Shown one piece after another: positions 35,055-43,391 of a stretch of DNA of 64,000 nt. The notes under the pieces were generated by a model. It saw nothing but the letters and a program-made list of their open reading frames with translations, was not told where the DNA came from and made no database searches. The translations under genes were made by a program, and so were the position numbers. The stretch comes from Allobosea sp. TND4EK4 (GTDB lineage Bacteria > Pseudomonadota > Alphaproteobacteria > Rhizobiales > Beijerinckiaceae), in NCBI RefSeq assembly GCF_900156025.1, contig NZ_FTMO01000001.1, forward strand, positions 496,001 to 560,000, given 5' to 3'. Positions within the stretch are counted from its first letter, which is position 1. Each line of letters begins with the position of its first letter.

Positions 35055-36124
35055 GCCCGGCCTCCATAGACGAGGACGCGGTCGGGCTCGGCGGCGAGCG
35101 TCACCTTGTCGCCCGGCGCCAGCTTGTCATGGGCGAGGAAGGAGAGGTCCGTGCCATCGGCCATGCGGGCGAAGCCGACGAATTCGCGCCCACGGAACTC
35201 GGTCGAGACGACCTGCGCCTCCAGGCCCGGCTGGCCGGCCGCGACGGGGTGCATATCCTCGGGCCGGATGGCGATGGCAGCTTCCGCGCCGGCCGTGACG
35301 ACGTTGCGGGTGCGCCCCGTGATCTGCTGCGTCCCCACGGCGACGACTGCGCGCCCGTCCGCGACCGACACGACCTTGCCGGTGGCGCGGTTGCGGAAGC
35401 CCATGAATTCGGCGACGTCGAAATGGTCCGGCCGCATGAACAGATCTTCCGGCGTGCCGACCTGGCGCACCACACCGTCGCGCAGCACGACAATGCGGTC
35501 GGCGAGCGAGAGCGCCTCTTCCTGATCGTGCGTCACATAGATGGTGGTGGCGCCGAGCGTGTTGTGGATGCGGCGGATCTCGGCGCGCATCTCGAGACGC
35601 AGCTTGGCGTCGAGGTTGGAGAGCGGCTCGTCCATCAGCACCAGCGGCGGCTCGACCACGATGGCGCGTGCTATGGCGACGCGCTGCTGCTGTCCGCCGG
35701 AGAGCTGACCCGGCAATTTTTCGGTCTGGCCCTGCAGGCGCACGAGAGCTGCGGCTTCCGCCACGCGCTTGTCGATCTCCGCGCGCGGCACGCCGCGCAT
35801 CTTGAGGCCGAAGCCGATATTCTTCGCCACCGTCATATGCGGGAACAGCGCGTAGTTCTGGAACACCATGCCAAAGCCGCGCTCCTCGGGCCGCAGCGGG
35901 TCGATGCGCTTGTCGTCGAGCCAGATGCCGCCGCCGGTCGCGGGCAGCAAGCCGGCGATGAGGTTCAGCGTCGTCGACTTGCCGCAGCCGGACGGGCCGA
36001 GCAGCGCGATGAACTCGCCTTTGCCGATCGTCAGCGAGACGTCCTTGAGAGCGTTGTGGGTGCCGAAGTCGCGGCTCAGGCGGTCGAGCCTGAGCTCGCG
36101 AAAAGAGGCTGCGTTGATCGTCAT
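35051..36124 (-). CDS. ABC transporter ATP-binding protein (PotA/FbpC-like)
   Basis: A protein of 357 residues with a complete ATPase domain: Walker A GPSGCGKST, Q loop VFQNYALFPHMTV, signature LSGGQQQR, Walker B LVLMDEPLSNLD and switch THDQEE. After residue 240 comes a TOBE-type regulatory domain (AIRPEDMHPV, FRGREFVGFARM). The ATG at 36124 gives the family start (an ATG at 36172 is also in frame). The gene follows the binding-protein gene, with a strong stem-loop between them. Confidence 0.93.
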   Translation of the reverse strand: MTINAASFRELRLDRLSRDFGTHNALKDVSLTIGKGEFIALLGPSGCGKSTTLNLIAGLLPATGGGIWLDDKRIDPLRPEERGFGMVFQNYALFPHMTVAKNIGFGLKMRGVPRAEIDKRVAEAAALVRLQGQTEKLPGQLSGGQQQRVAIARAIVVEPPLVLMDEPLSNLDAKLRLEMRAEIRRIHNTLGATTIYVTHDQEEALSLADRIVVLRDGVVRQVGTPEDLFMRPDHFDVAEFMGFRNRATGKVVSVADGRAVVAVGTQQITGRTRNVVTAGAEAAIAIRPEDMHPVAAGQPGLEAQVVSTEFRGREFVGFARMADGTDLSFLAHDKLAPGDKVTLAAEPDRVLVYGGRA

Positions 36125-36157
36125 GGCGTCCGGATTCCGGGAAATGGCGAGACAATG

Positions 36158-36199
36158 CGCAGCGGCGGACAAGGCTTCCCAGCCTTGCCCGCCGCTGCG
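36158..36199 (-). terminator. Long stem-loop between binding-protein and ATPase genes
   Basis: An 11-bp stem (CGCAGCGGCGG / CCGCCGCTGCG), one mismatch and a further 7-bp stem (CAAGGCT / AGCCTTG) close on a TCCC loop. It lies just after the stop of the binding-protein gene (36211) and before the ATPase start (36124). It lacks a U-tract. It probably stabilises the binding-protein message or lowers read-through. Confidence 0.6.
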
Positions 36200-36210
36200 G
36201 GATGCGGGAA

Positions 36211-37401
36211 TTACTTCTTCTTGGCGCCGCCGATCTGCTCGTCCCAGATGCGGAACGCGACGACCATCTTGGCCGGATCGAGCGGGGTCTCGAGCGGGGC
36301 CTCGGCGATCAGCTTCTCGTATTCGGGGCGACCGAAGTCCTTGATCGCCTTCTGGCTCTCCGCCGGCGCCATGTCGAGCGTGACGCCCTTCACGGCCGGG
36401 CCCGGATAGAAATAGCCCTCGTCATAGGTGTAGGCCTGCTGCTCCTTGGTGAGCAGGAAATTCATCAGGTCGACGAGGACAGCAAGCTTCTCGTCCGATA
36501 CCCCCTTGGGGATGCACATGTAGTGCGCATCCGCGACCCAGTGGAAGCCCTTGAGGGCCGCGACCTTGGCCTCCTTCGGCACGACGCCGAGGACGCGCGG
36601 GTTGATGTCCCAGCCCGTCGTCGTCACGGTCATGTCGCGCGAGCCGTCGCCGAGTTCCTTCATCACCGCGCCGGTACCGGCCGGATAATACTCGATGTTC
36701 TCGCCGAGTGCCTTGAGATAGGCCCAGGTCTTGTCCCAGCCCTTCTCAGGGTCCTTCGGGTCCTTGTCACCGAGAATGTAGGGCAGGCCCATGATCCAGG
36801 TGCGTCCCGGGCCGGAATTGGCCGGACGGGCGTAGATCAGCCGGTCCTTGTTCTCCTTGGTCCAGGCCAGCAGCTCCTCGGCCGTGGTCGGCACCTTCTT
36901 GACCTTGTCCGGCATGTATTCGAGCAGCGGACCCGACGGATAATAGGTCACGACGACGCCCTGCCCGCTGGCAAGGCCCTGCATCTTCCAGGCGCCTTCC
37001 AGGAAGATATCCTGGAGTTTCGGCAGGTTGCCGGCCTGCTGCGGCAGCAGCGGCACCCAGAGGTTCTGCTCGACGCCGGCCGAGAGGGCGTCCGTGCCGG
37101 TCAGAACCATGTCGATATCGACGCGGTTGGCGGCCTGCTGGGCCTTGAGCTTGCCGGGCAGCTCCGGGGCCGGCGCCTTGGTGAAGGTGATGCGCGAGAC
37201 GACGTTCGGCTTGGCCTTGCGGTAGTTCTCGATCGCCTTCTGCGTCAGCGCGAGGTTGCCGGCCACGTCGACGATCGAGATCGCGACGGGCGAGGTCGGC
37301 AGCTTGAGAGACTGCGCGAAGGCGCCTGGCGCCTGGGCCGCCAGGCCGAGGCCGGCGACGCCGCCGATGAAATGACGTCGGTTGATGCTGTCCTGAGCCA
37401 T
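36211..37401 (-). CDS. ABC transporter periplasmic substrate-binding protein (spermidine/iron-type), Tat-exported
   Basis: A protein of 396 residues. A twin-arginine signal (MAQDSINRRHFIGGVAGLGL) ends after APGAFA. The mature protein has VSRITFTKAPAPELPGKLKA, DIDMVLTGTDALSAGVEQNL, VVVTYYPSGPLLEYMP, GPGRTWIMGLPYILGDKDP and DMTVTTTGWDINPRVLG, the pattern of the class-1/class-8 extracellular binding proteins of Pot/Fbp-type importers. GGAGGAGAATT stands before the ATG. It is the first gene of the operon and is divergent from the GntR gene, which very likely controls it. Confidence 0.88.
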   Translation of the reverse strand: MAQDSINRRHFIGGVAGLGLAAQAPGAFAQSLKLPTSPVAISIVDVAGNLALTQKAIENYRKAKPNVVSRITFTKAPAPELPGKLKAQQAANRVDIDMVLTGTDALSAGVEQNLWVPLLPQQAGNLPKLQDIFLEGAWKMQGLASGQGVVVTYYPSGPLLEYMPDKVKKVPTTAEELLAWTKENKDRLIYARPANSGPGRTWIMGLPYILGDKDPKDPEKGWDKTWAYLKALGENIEYYPAGTGAVMKELGDGSRDMTVTTTGWDINPRVLGVVPKEAKVAALKGFHWVADAHYMCIPKGVSDEKLAVLVDLMNFLLTKEQQAYTYDEGYFYPGPAVKGVTLDMAPAESQKAIKDFGRPEYEKLIAEAPLETPLDPAKMVVAFRIWDEQIGGAKKK

Positions 37402-37500
37402 GGAATTCTCCTCCGGACGCGGATGCCCGCTTCCTGCCTTGTTGATTTTTCCGGTGTCGGCTGCGGCCGCCCGGTTCTTCTTTTGCCGGAACCTGCCAAG

Positions 37501-37547
37501 TTGACGCCGGGGCCGGTTGATCGGTATTCTAGTATACCAGTCGTCAA
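37501..37547. promoter_or_regulatory. Divergent promoter region with a GntR-type operator
   Basis: GGTATTCTAGTATACC at 37523-37538 is an almost perfect 16-bp palindrome, of the GTATAC-centred type bound by FCD-class GntR regulators. On the plus strand TTGACG (37501-37506) and TATTCT (37525-37530) are separated by 18 bp, and the operator covers this -10, so the regulator should repress its own gene. A TTGACG on the other strand (37542-37547) may serve the transporter operon. Confidence 0.55.
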
Positions 37548-37557
37548 GAGCTTGGCA

Positions 37558-38253
37558 ATGGCCCACCCTGCAACGCGCCACAGCACGGATCAGATCTACA
37601 GCGTGCTGCGCACCGACGTGATCAGCGGCGCGCTGAAGCCGCGCGAGGCGATGTCGGAGGCGCGCATGGCACTGCGCTTCGGCGTCAGCCGCACCCCGGT
37701 GCGCGAGGCGTTCAAGCGCCTGGTCGACGAGGGTTTCCTGGTGGCGGTGCCGCAGGTCGGCACCTTCGTCGCGCCGATCGACCTCGCCGCCGTCCACAAC
37801 AGCCAGTTCGTGCGCGAGACGCTGGAATGCCGCACCGTCACGCTGGCCGCCGAGCGCATCCGCGACGCCGACCGGCGCCGGCTGGAAGCGTTGATCGAGG
37901 AACAGGCAGCGGCCGTCAGGCGGCAGGACAGGCCGGAAATCTTTCGTCTGGACGAGGTTTTTCATGCGGAAATCTCCCGCATTGCCGGCTACAGCGCCGT
38001 CTGGAACATGATCGAGGGTGTGAAGGCGCAGATGGACCGTGTGCGCTGCCTCTCGCTGGAGACCCCGTCCTGGTCGGACGTCATCCTGCAGGAGCACCGG
38101 GTGATCGCCGCGCACATCATGAAGCACGACGCGGCTGGCGCCGAGGCGGCGATGCGCGCCCACCTGCGCACCGTCTTCGCCACGATCGACGCGATCGCGC
38201 GCGATCATGCCGACGCCTTCGACGATTCCCGGCTGACGCGGGACGCCCCCTGA
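37558..38253 (+). CDS. GntR-family regulator, FCD domain
   Basis: A protein of 231 residues. The winged helix at 10-75 has YSVLRTDVISGALKPREAMS and RFGVSRTPVREAFKRLVDEG then FLVAVPQVGTFV. The C-terminal FCD domain has the metal-binding pattern: DEVFHAEISRIAG (Asp and His), EHRVIAAHI (His) and AAMRAHL (His). FCD regulators sense carboxylates such as sugar acids. It lies between the ABC operon and uxuA, and the palindrome at 37523 is its likely operator. The start ATG at 37558 has only a weak RBS. Confidence 0.9.
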   Translation: MAHPATRHSTDQIYSVLRTDVISGALKPREAMSEARMALRFGVSRTPVREAFKRLVDEGFLVAVPQVGTFVAPIDLAAVHNSQFVRETLECRTVTLAAERIRDADRRRLEALIEEQAAAVRRQDRPEIFRLDEVFHAEISRIAGYSAVWNMIEGVKAQMDRVRCLSLETPSWSDVILQEHRVIAAHIMKHDAAGAEAAMRAHLRTVFATIDAIARDHADAFDDSRLTRDAP

Positions 38254-38295
38254 GCGCCCTGCCGCTCCAACAAACCTCCCAAAGGATATCCAACG

Positions 38296-39492
38296 ATGGA
38301 ACAATGCTGGCGCTGGTTCGGGCCGGACGATGTCGTGACGCTGGCCCAGGCCAGGCAGGCCGGAGCGTCGGGAATCGTCAACTCCCTGCACCAGATCCCC
38401 TATGGCGTGGTCTGGAGCATCGAGGAGATCGAGAAGCGGCAGGCGATCGTCCGGGCCGACAAAAGCCTGGCCCTGGACTGGACGGTGGTCGAGAGCCTGC
38501 CGATCCATGAGAGCGTCAAGATCGGCGAAGGCGACCTTGAACCCGTCTTCGAGAACTACCGCCAGTCGATGCGCAACCTCGCCGCCTGCGGGCTCAAGGT
38601 CATCTGCTACAACTTCATGCCCGTCCTGGACTGGACCCGCACGCAGCTTGCCGAGCCCCTGCCGGGCGGCGGCACGGCGCTGCGCTTCAACCTGCACGAA
38701 TATGTCGCGCTCGACCATTTCATGCTGAAGCGGAAGGGCGCCGAGGAAGGCCATTCAGCCGAAGTGCTGGCCAAGGCCAGGGCCTGGTTCGAGCGTTCGA
38801 CCGAGGCCGAGCGCGACCGGCTGCTCTCCAGCGTCATGGCCGGGCTGCCGGGCGCCTTCGACCGCTACGATCTTCCCGGCCTCGCCCGCATCCTCGAGCG
38901 CTATGCCGGAATGACCCATGAGAAGCTTCGCGAGAATTTGAAGCGGTTCCTGGAGGCGATCATCCCGACCGCCGAGGAGGTCGGCATCCGGATGTGCATC
39001 CACCCCGACGATCCTCCGCGGCCGCTTTTCGGCCTGCCGCGCATCTGCTCGAACGAGGACGACATCGCCTGGATTCTCGGCGCGGTGGATTCGCCCGCGA
39101 ACGGACTGACGCTCTGCTCCGGCTCGCTCGGCGCCAACCCGAAGAACGACGTTCCGGCCATCGCCCGCCGTTTCGCGGACAAGATCTGGTTCGCGCATCT
39201 GCGCAACGTCGCCAAGGACCCGGACGGCTCCTTCATGGAAGCCGAGCATCTGGGCGGCGATACCGACATGGTGGCGCTGGTGGACGCGCTGATGGCCGAA
39301 GAGCAGCGCCGCAAGGCTGCGGGCCTCGACCCCTGGCGCATTCCGATGCGCCCCGACCACGGCCATGCCCTGCTCGACGACGTCGGCAAGGGCTCGTTTC
39401 CCGGCTATCCGGCCGTCGGCCGGCTGCGCGGACTGGCGGAGCTGCGCGGCGTGATGACGGCGCTCGCCAGCATGAAAGGCTATGACGCCTGA
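38296..39492 (+). CDS. uxuA: Mannonate dehydratase
   Basis: An enzyme of 398 residues that converts D-mannonate to 2-keto-3-deoxygluconate in hexuronate breakdown. Features are the N-terminus CWRWFGPDDVVTLAQARQAG, GIVNSLHQIPYGVVWS, CYNFMPVLDWTRT, MCIHPDDPPRPLFGLPRI (metal-site His), LTLCSGSLGANPKNDV, WFAHLRNVAKD and RPDHGHALLDD. The length is standard. AAAGGA lies before the ATG, 42 nt after gntR, so the two are one operon. Other uronate genes (uxaC, uxuB, kdgK) are not in the window. A terminator follows. Confidence 0.95.
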   Translation: MEQCWRWFGPDDVVTLAQARQAGASGIVNSLHQIPYGVVWSIEEIEKRQAIVRADKSLALDWTVVESLPIHESVKIGEGDLEPVFENYRQSMRNLAACGLKVICYNFMPVLDWTRTQLAEPLPGGGTALRFNLHEYVALDHFMLKRKGAEEGHSAEVLAKARAWFERSTEAERDRLLSSVMAGLPGAFDRYDLPGLARILERYAGMTHEKLRENLKRFLEAIIPTAEEVGIRMCIHPDDPPRPLFGLPRICSNEDDIAWILGAVDSPANGLTLCSGSLGANPKNDVPAIARRFADKIWFAHLRNVAKDPDGSFMEAEHLGGDTDMVALVDALMAEEQRRKAAGLDPWRIPMRPDHGHALLDDVGKGSFPGYPAVGRLRGLAELRGVMTALASMKGYDA

Positions 39493-39515
39493 GTTGCGGC
39501 GTTCCATGCGCCCAG

Positions 39516-39542
39516 AAAGGCGGGTCAGGGCCCGCCTTTTCT
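39516..39542 (+). terminator. Rho-independent terminator after uxuA
   Basis: A 9-bp stem (AAAGGCGGG / CCCGCCTTT) with a TCAGGG loop is followed by a T-rich run (TTTTCTTT). It lies 23 nt after the uxuA stop and before the convergent hupE gene. Confidence 0.88.
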
Positions 39543-39564
39543 TTCGGCCGAACGACCCGGCAGC

Positions 39565-40143
39565 TCAGCCCGCGAGGAAGGCGATGCCGGCCACGGCCAT
39601 TGCCCCGCCGGCGAAGCGGGCCAGGCGCGGCGCGCGGCCCGCGATCTGAGTCGCCAGAACGAGGCCGAGACCGTGCAGGGCGGCGGTCGCGAGGACGAAG
39701 CCCGCCGCATAGCTGAGCGCGCCGGCGTTCTCCGGCAGTTCCGCTCCGTGCGCGTAGCCGTGGAAGATCGCGAAGAGCGCGCAGACCGCAGTTCCGATCG
39801 CGACGGGCGGCGCGATGTTGAAGGCGATGGCAAGGCCGAGCGCCACGACCGAGACGCCGATGCCGATCTCGACGCCAGGCAGCGCGCCCCCGCTCATGCC
39901 CCAGAGGCCGGCGACAACCATCGTGGCGACGAAAGCGGCGGGATAGGCGAAGCGCGCCTTGCCGCCGACGAGCCCGGCCCAGAGCCCGACCGCGACCATC
40001 GCGGTGAGATGGTCGAGTCCGAACAGCGGATGGCTGAACCCGGCGGTGAAGCCATGGACCGCACCGACGCCGGTATGCGCGAAGGCGCTGCCAGCGACGA
40101 GCGAAGCTGCGCCCGCAAGGCCGATACGCTTGATCATGGTCAT
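39565..40143 (-). CDS. ureJ: HupE/UreJ family membrane protein (nickel-related)
   Basis: A protein of 192 residues with a signal-like first helix (GLAGAASLVAGSAFA) and about six more helices. The family motif HTGVGAVHGFTAGFSHPLFG and LDHLTAMVAVGLWAG carries the metal-binding histidines; FAIFHGYAHGAELP is the second conserved His region. Proteins of this family are linked to hydrogenase or urease and are thought to move nickel or cobalt. It lies 13 nt after ureG and is probably the last gene of the ureEFG operon. GGGGAGGG precedes the ATG at 40143. Confidence 0.9.
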   Translation of the reverse strand: MTMIKRIGLAGAASLVAGSAFAHTGVGAVHGFTAGFSHPLFGLDHLTAMVAVGLWAGLVGGKARFAYPAAFVATMVVAGLWGMSGGALPGVEIGIGVSVVALGLAIAFNIAPPVAIGTAVCALFAIFHGYAHGAELPENAGALSYAAGFVLATAALHGLGLVLATQIAGRAPRLARFAGGAMAVAGIAFLAG

Positions 40144-40156
40144 TCTGCCCTCCCCT

Positions 40157-40789
40157 TTACGCCGCCGAGGCGGCCTTCAGCCCGCCGGCCGTCTCGATGA
40201 AATCGATCACCACATCGACACCGTCGCCGGCGCGGGTGTTGGTGAAGACGAAGGGGCGCTTGCCCCGCATGGTCCGGGAATCGCGCTCCATCACACCGAG
40301 ATCGGCGCCGACATGCGGCGCAAGGTCGGTCTTGTTGATGACGAGCAGGTCGGAGCGGGTGATGCCCGGGCCGCCCTTGCGAGGGATCTTCTCGCCGGCC
40401 GCGACGTCGATGACGTAGATCGTCAGATCCGCCAGCTCGGGGGAAAAGGTGGCGGCGAGGTTGTCGCCGCCGGATTCGATCAGGATGAGGTCGAGCGCCG
40501 GAAACTTGCCGCGCATCTCGGCGACGGCAGCGAGGTTGATCGAGCAGTCCTCGCGGATCGCCGTATGAGGACAGCCGCCGGTCTCGACGCCCATGATGCG
40601 TTCCTCGGCCAGGGCGCCGGCCACCGTCAGGAGGCGCGCATCCTCCTTGGTGTAGATGTCGTTGGTGATGGCGCAGAGATCGTAGCTGTCGCGCATGCGC
40701 TTGCAGAGCGCCTCCATCAGCGCCGTCTTGCCGGAGCCGACCGGGCCGCCGATGCCGACGCGGAGCGGGCCGTGAGGGGAGCGGGTCAT
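40157..40789 (-). CDS. ureG: Urease accessory GTPase UreG
   Basis: A protein of 210 residues that supplies GTP energy and nickel for urease activation with UreF, UreD and UreE. The P-loop is [20 protein letters not shown]. The CPH nickel motif is in [17 protein letters not shown], and [35 protein letters not shown] and the guanine contact follow. The start ATG overlaps the ureF stop by 4 nt. The length and order are typical. Confidence 0.96.
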   Translation of the reverse strand: MTRSPHGPLRVGIGGPVGSGKTALMEALCKRMRDSYDLCAITNDIYTKEDARLLTVAGALAEERIMGVETGGCPHTAIREDCSINLAAVAEMRGKFPALDLILIESGGDNLAATFSPELADLTIYVIDVAAGEKIPRKGGPGITRSDLLVINKTDLAPHVGADLGVMERDSRTMRGKRPFVFTNTRAGDGVDVVIDFIETAGGLKAASAA

Positions 40790-41460
40790 GAGCGAAAGAG
40801 CCTCGAATACTGGGTTTCGTGACGCAGGGACGCGATGTCCGACCGCAGCGCGCAGCCACCGAGATCGTCGAGCGTTGCGCCCTCCGCCCCGGCGGCGGCC
40901 GCATGCAAGCCCGGGACCAAGGCGGCGGTGACCTTCTGCCCGTCCGTCTGGCCGATGACGCCGAGCCTGACCGCGGCCGAGACCAGGTTGGCGACGAAGG
41001 CGAGGCCATAGGTCTCCAGACAGGCCGGGAGCGGCAGATCATGGCCGGCCGCAGCCACCGCGACCGCGACCGGATAAGCCACCTCGCCATCCCAGGCTGC
41101 AGGCAGATCGTCGATCGGCCTGCAAGGCCAGGAGGCCTTCACCGCCGCGACGAAGGCATTGCCCTGCGTGACCGTCTCCAACCGCCGCTCGGTCGAATTG
41201 GCCAGCGCCAGAGCCAGTTCCGCGACTTCGCGCAGCGCGGCGCCGTCAGCCGCCCGCACCGCACGGAAGGCCGCAGCGAACAGGATGAGGTCGTTGTGCA
41301 GCGAGCCATGCGTGACGAGCGCGCCGAGCCAATCGTGCAGACTGTCCGCATCGTGCAGGTCGCCGGCCTCGAAGGCCCATTCCAGCCCGTGAGAATAGGC
41401 GAAGGCGCCGACCGGGAAGGACGGCGACAGCCAGATCATCAAGGGCAGGTGCGCGCTCAT
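40786..41460 (-). CDS. ureF: Urease accessory protein UreF
   Basis: An all-helical protein of 224 residues that works as the GTPase-controlling partner of UreG in the UreDFG complex. It has the family start [20 protein letters not shown] then [20 protein letters not shown] and the end [20 protein letters not shown] then RLFRS, conserved in UreF. It overlaps ureG by 4 nt and follows ureE by 12 nt. Confidence 0.95.
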   Translation of the reverse strand: MSAHLPLMIWLSPSFPVGAFAYSHGLEWAFEAGDLHDADSLHDWLGALVTHGSLHNDLILFAAAFRAVRAADGAALREVAELALALANSTERRLETVTQGNAFVAAVKASWPCRPIDDLPAAWDGEVAYPVAVAVAAAGHDLPLPACLETYGLAFVANLVSAAVRLGVIGQTDGQKVTAALVPGLHAAAAGAEGATLDDLGGCALRSDIASLRHETQYSRLFRS

Positions 41461-41472
41461 GCGCAGGCGGGC

Positions 41473-42165
41473 TCAATGGTCGTGCGAATGGCCCTTGTGG
41501 CCCTGCCCGGCACCGTGGTGGCCGTGATCATGATCGTGGGCATGGCCGTCGTGATCATGCTTGTGGTCGTGGCCGCAGCCGCAGGATGCGCCATGCTCGT
41601 GATCGGCGTGGTCGTGCTTGTGATCATGCGCGTGGGCATGCTCATGGGCATGGCCGTGAGCGTGGTCGTGATGGCCATGGTCGTGATGGTGATGGCCGTG
41701 GTGGTGATCATGGCCGCAGCCGCAATCGTCGCCGTGGTCATAGGCGCCGCGCTCCGGCTGGAACGGCCGCTCGACCGGCGTCATGGTGCAGCCCTGCCCG
41801 CGCACCATCTCCGCCAGGACATGGTCGTTCTCGATATAGATCGCATCGGCGGCGATCTCGGCCGGAGTGTGGCGGTTGCCGATATGCCAGGCGACGCGCA
41901 TCAGGCGCAGCGGGTTCTCGGCACGGATCTCCAGGAGGCTCTGCGGCGCCGCCTTCACCTGCACCAGGCGCCCATCCTCCAGCTTCACGGCGTCGCCATC
42001 CGCCAGCGCCGTCGCCTTGTCGAGGTCGAGCAGAATATCGAGGCCGCCATCGGCCTTGAGCGCGAGGCGGCGGCGATTGCGGTCGTCGTGGTCGAGGGTG
42101 AGCGTATCGACCACCCGGTCGGCCTTGACCGCGGCCTTGCGAACGACGGATGTGGCGCGCAGCAT
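41473..42165 (-). CDS. ureE: Urease nickel metallochaperone UreE with very His-rich tail
   Basis: A protein of 230 residues. Residues 1-70 form the UreE N-terminal domain (MLRATSVVRKAAVKADRVVD, LTLDHDDRNRRRLAL). Residues about 70-140 are the metal-binding domain with AWHIGNRHTPAEI and the conserved nickel His in ENDHVLAEMVRGQG. The last 90 residues are a tail with 38 histidines, many aspartates and two copies of CGCGHD; it looks internally duplicated. The tail should store or hold many nickel ions. The ATG at 42165 gives the family start; a long upstream extension has no support. Confidence 0.93.
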   Translation of the reverse strand: MLRATSVVRKAAVKADRVVDTLTLDHDDRNRRRLALKADGGLDILLDLDKATALADGDAVKLEDGRLVQVKAAPQSLLEIRAENPLRLMRVAWHIGNRHTPAEIAADAIYIENDHVLAEMVRGQGCTMTPVERPFQPERGAYDHGDDCGCGHDHHHGHHHHDHGHHDHAHGHAHEHAHAHDHKHDHADHEHGASCGCGHDHKHDHDGHAHDHDHGHHGAGQGHKGHSHDH

Positions 42166-42277
42166 GATGTTGAACCCGTGACGATGAAGGATGTCGGCGG
42201 CCAAGGCCGCCCCACCCACTTCGACCACCGCCGGGCCGCGGATGCAACCCCTCGCGCGGCCGCGTTGAAGGCGGCGT

Positions 42278-42691
42278 TCAACCCATTCCGATGGCAGGAA
42301 TCTTGCGGCGACCCGCTTCCTCGGCGGCGAGCCTCTTGTCGAACGCCTTCTGGGCACGGCCGATCTCCTCGGCATGGCTGGCCGCCCATTGGCCCAGCGC
42401 CGCGACCGGCTCCCAGAGCGAGCGGCCGAGATCGGTGAGCTCGTATTCGACACGGGGCGGCACGGTGGGGAACACGGTGCGGCTGACCAGCCCGTCGCGC
42501 TCCAGCCCCCGTAGACTCAGGGTCAGCATGCGCTGCGAGATGCCATCCACAAGGCGCTTGATCTCGTTGAAGCGCCTTGGACCGTCGCCTAGGAGCCGGA
42601 CGATCAGGATGCTCCATTTGTCGCCAACGCGGGCGAGGACGGGCGTCACGACGCGGCAGGCGTCGGTTACATGGGTGTGACCCTGTTTCAA
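42278..42691 (-). CDS. HxlR-family transcriptional regulator, divergent from azoreductase gene
   Basis: A winged-helix protein of 137 residues. Family motifs are [60 protein letters not shown] and [20 protein letters not shown]. The N-terminal Cys (DACRVV) sits where the redox/quinone-sensing Cys of YodB-type regulators lies. The start is the TTG at 42691: AAGGAGG stands 8 nt before it and gives the family N-terminus, while upstream ATG codons lack a site. It probably represses the divergent azoR and senses quinones or electrophiles. Confidence 0.88.
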   Translation of the reverse strand: MKQGHTHVTDACRVVTPVLARVGDKWSILIVRLLGDGPRRFNEIKRLVDGISQRMLTLSLRGLERDGLVSRTVFPTVPPRVEYELTDLGRSLWEPVAALGQWAASHAEEIGRAQKAFDKRLAAEEAGRRKIPAIGMG

Positions 42692-42733
42692 AAATGTGCC
42701 TCCTTGTAGAGCCTTAGGCAGGCTCATACACAT

Positions 42734-42756
42734 CCTAGGTATCAAACATATACCAA
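42734..42756. promoter_or_regulatory. Likely HxlR operator between hxlR-type gene and azoR
   Basis: An imperfect inverted repeat (TAGGTAT, 7-nt spacer, ATACCAA; the core is GGTAT / ATACC) lies in the 76-nt divergent space, just before the azoR RBS (AAGGAG). Its position fits repression of azoR by the HxlR protein. The assignment is from position and symmetry only. Confidence 0.5.
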
Positions 42757-42767
42757 GGAGCCCGATC

Positions 42768-43388
42768 ATGAAACTGCTTCACCTCGATTCCAGCATCCTG
42801 GGTGAAAACTCGGCGAGCCGCGAGCTTTCGGCGGCGGTCGTGGCCCGCATGCGGCAGGTCGACCCTTCGCTCGATGTCACCTATCGCGATCTGGCGGCCA
42901 ACCCGCTGCCGCATCTGTCGGGAGGCTATCTCGCAGCGGCGGCCGGTGCCGGCGACGCCGCAGCCTTCGCCGATGAACTCGCCGACAGCAGCGCCACGCT
43001 CGATGCCTTTCTGGGGGCCGATATCGTGGTCATCGGCACGCCGATGTATAATTTCGGCATTCCGTCGCAGCTCAAGGCCTGGATCGATCGCATCGCCGTA
43101 GCCGGCAAGACCTTCCGCTATACCGAGAAGGGGCCCGAAGGCCTGGCAGGCAGCAAGCGCATCGTCATCGCGAGCGCGCGCGGCGGCGTCTACACGCCCG
43201 GCGCTCCGGCCGAGCCGAACGACTTTCAGGAGAATTACCTCCGTGCCGTGTTCAGCTTCCTCGGCGTGACCGACCTCGAGATCATCCGCGCCGAGGGCCT
43301 GAAGATCGGCCCCGCGCAGATGCAGTCGGCCCTGGCGGCTGCCCGGCAGGCCGCCGCCGAACTTTCCGCGCTGGCGCAGGCCGCCTGA
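42768..43388 (+). CDS. azoR: FMN-dependent NADH-azoreductase / quinone reductase
   Basis: A flavodoxin-fold protein of 206 residues. Motifs are [20 protein letters not shown] (phosphate-binding loop), [20 protein letters not shown] with [20 protein letters not shown] (FMN isoalloxazine site) and [13 protein letters not shown]. AzoR enzymes reduce quinones and azo dyes with NADH. AAGGAG stands before the ATG at 42768. It ends 3 nt from the end of the convergent iron-type binding-protein gene. Its regulation by the neighbouring HxlR protein is likely. Confidence 0.93.
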   Translation: MKLLHLDSSILGENSASRELSAAVVARMRQVDPSLDVTYRDLAANPLPHLSGGYLAAAAGAGDAAAFADELADSSATLDAFLGADIVVIGTPMYNFGIPSQLKAWIDRIAVAGKTFRYTEKGPEGLAGSKRIVIASARGGVYTPGAPAEPNDFQENYLRAVFSFLGVTDLEIIRAEGLKIGPAQMQSALAAARQAAAELSALAQAA

Positions 43389-43391
43389 GGC

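Noticed and set aside
36202..37557. An in-frame extension upstream of the GntR gene of about 450 codons
   Set aside because: It is antisense to the binding-protein gene and crosses the divergent promoter. The GntR winged helix begins right after the ATG at 37558.
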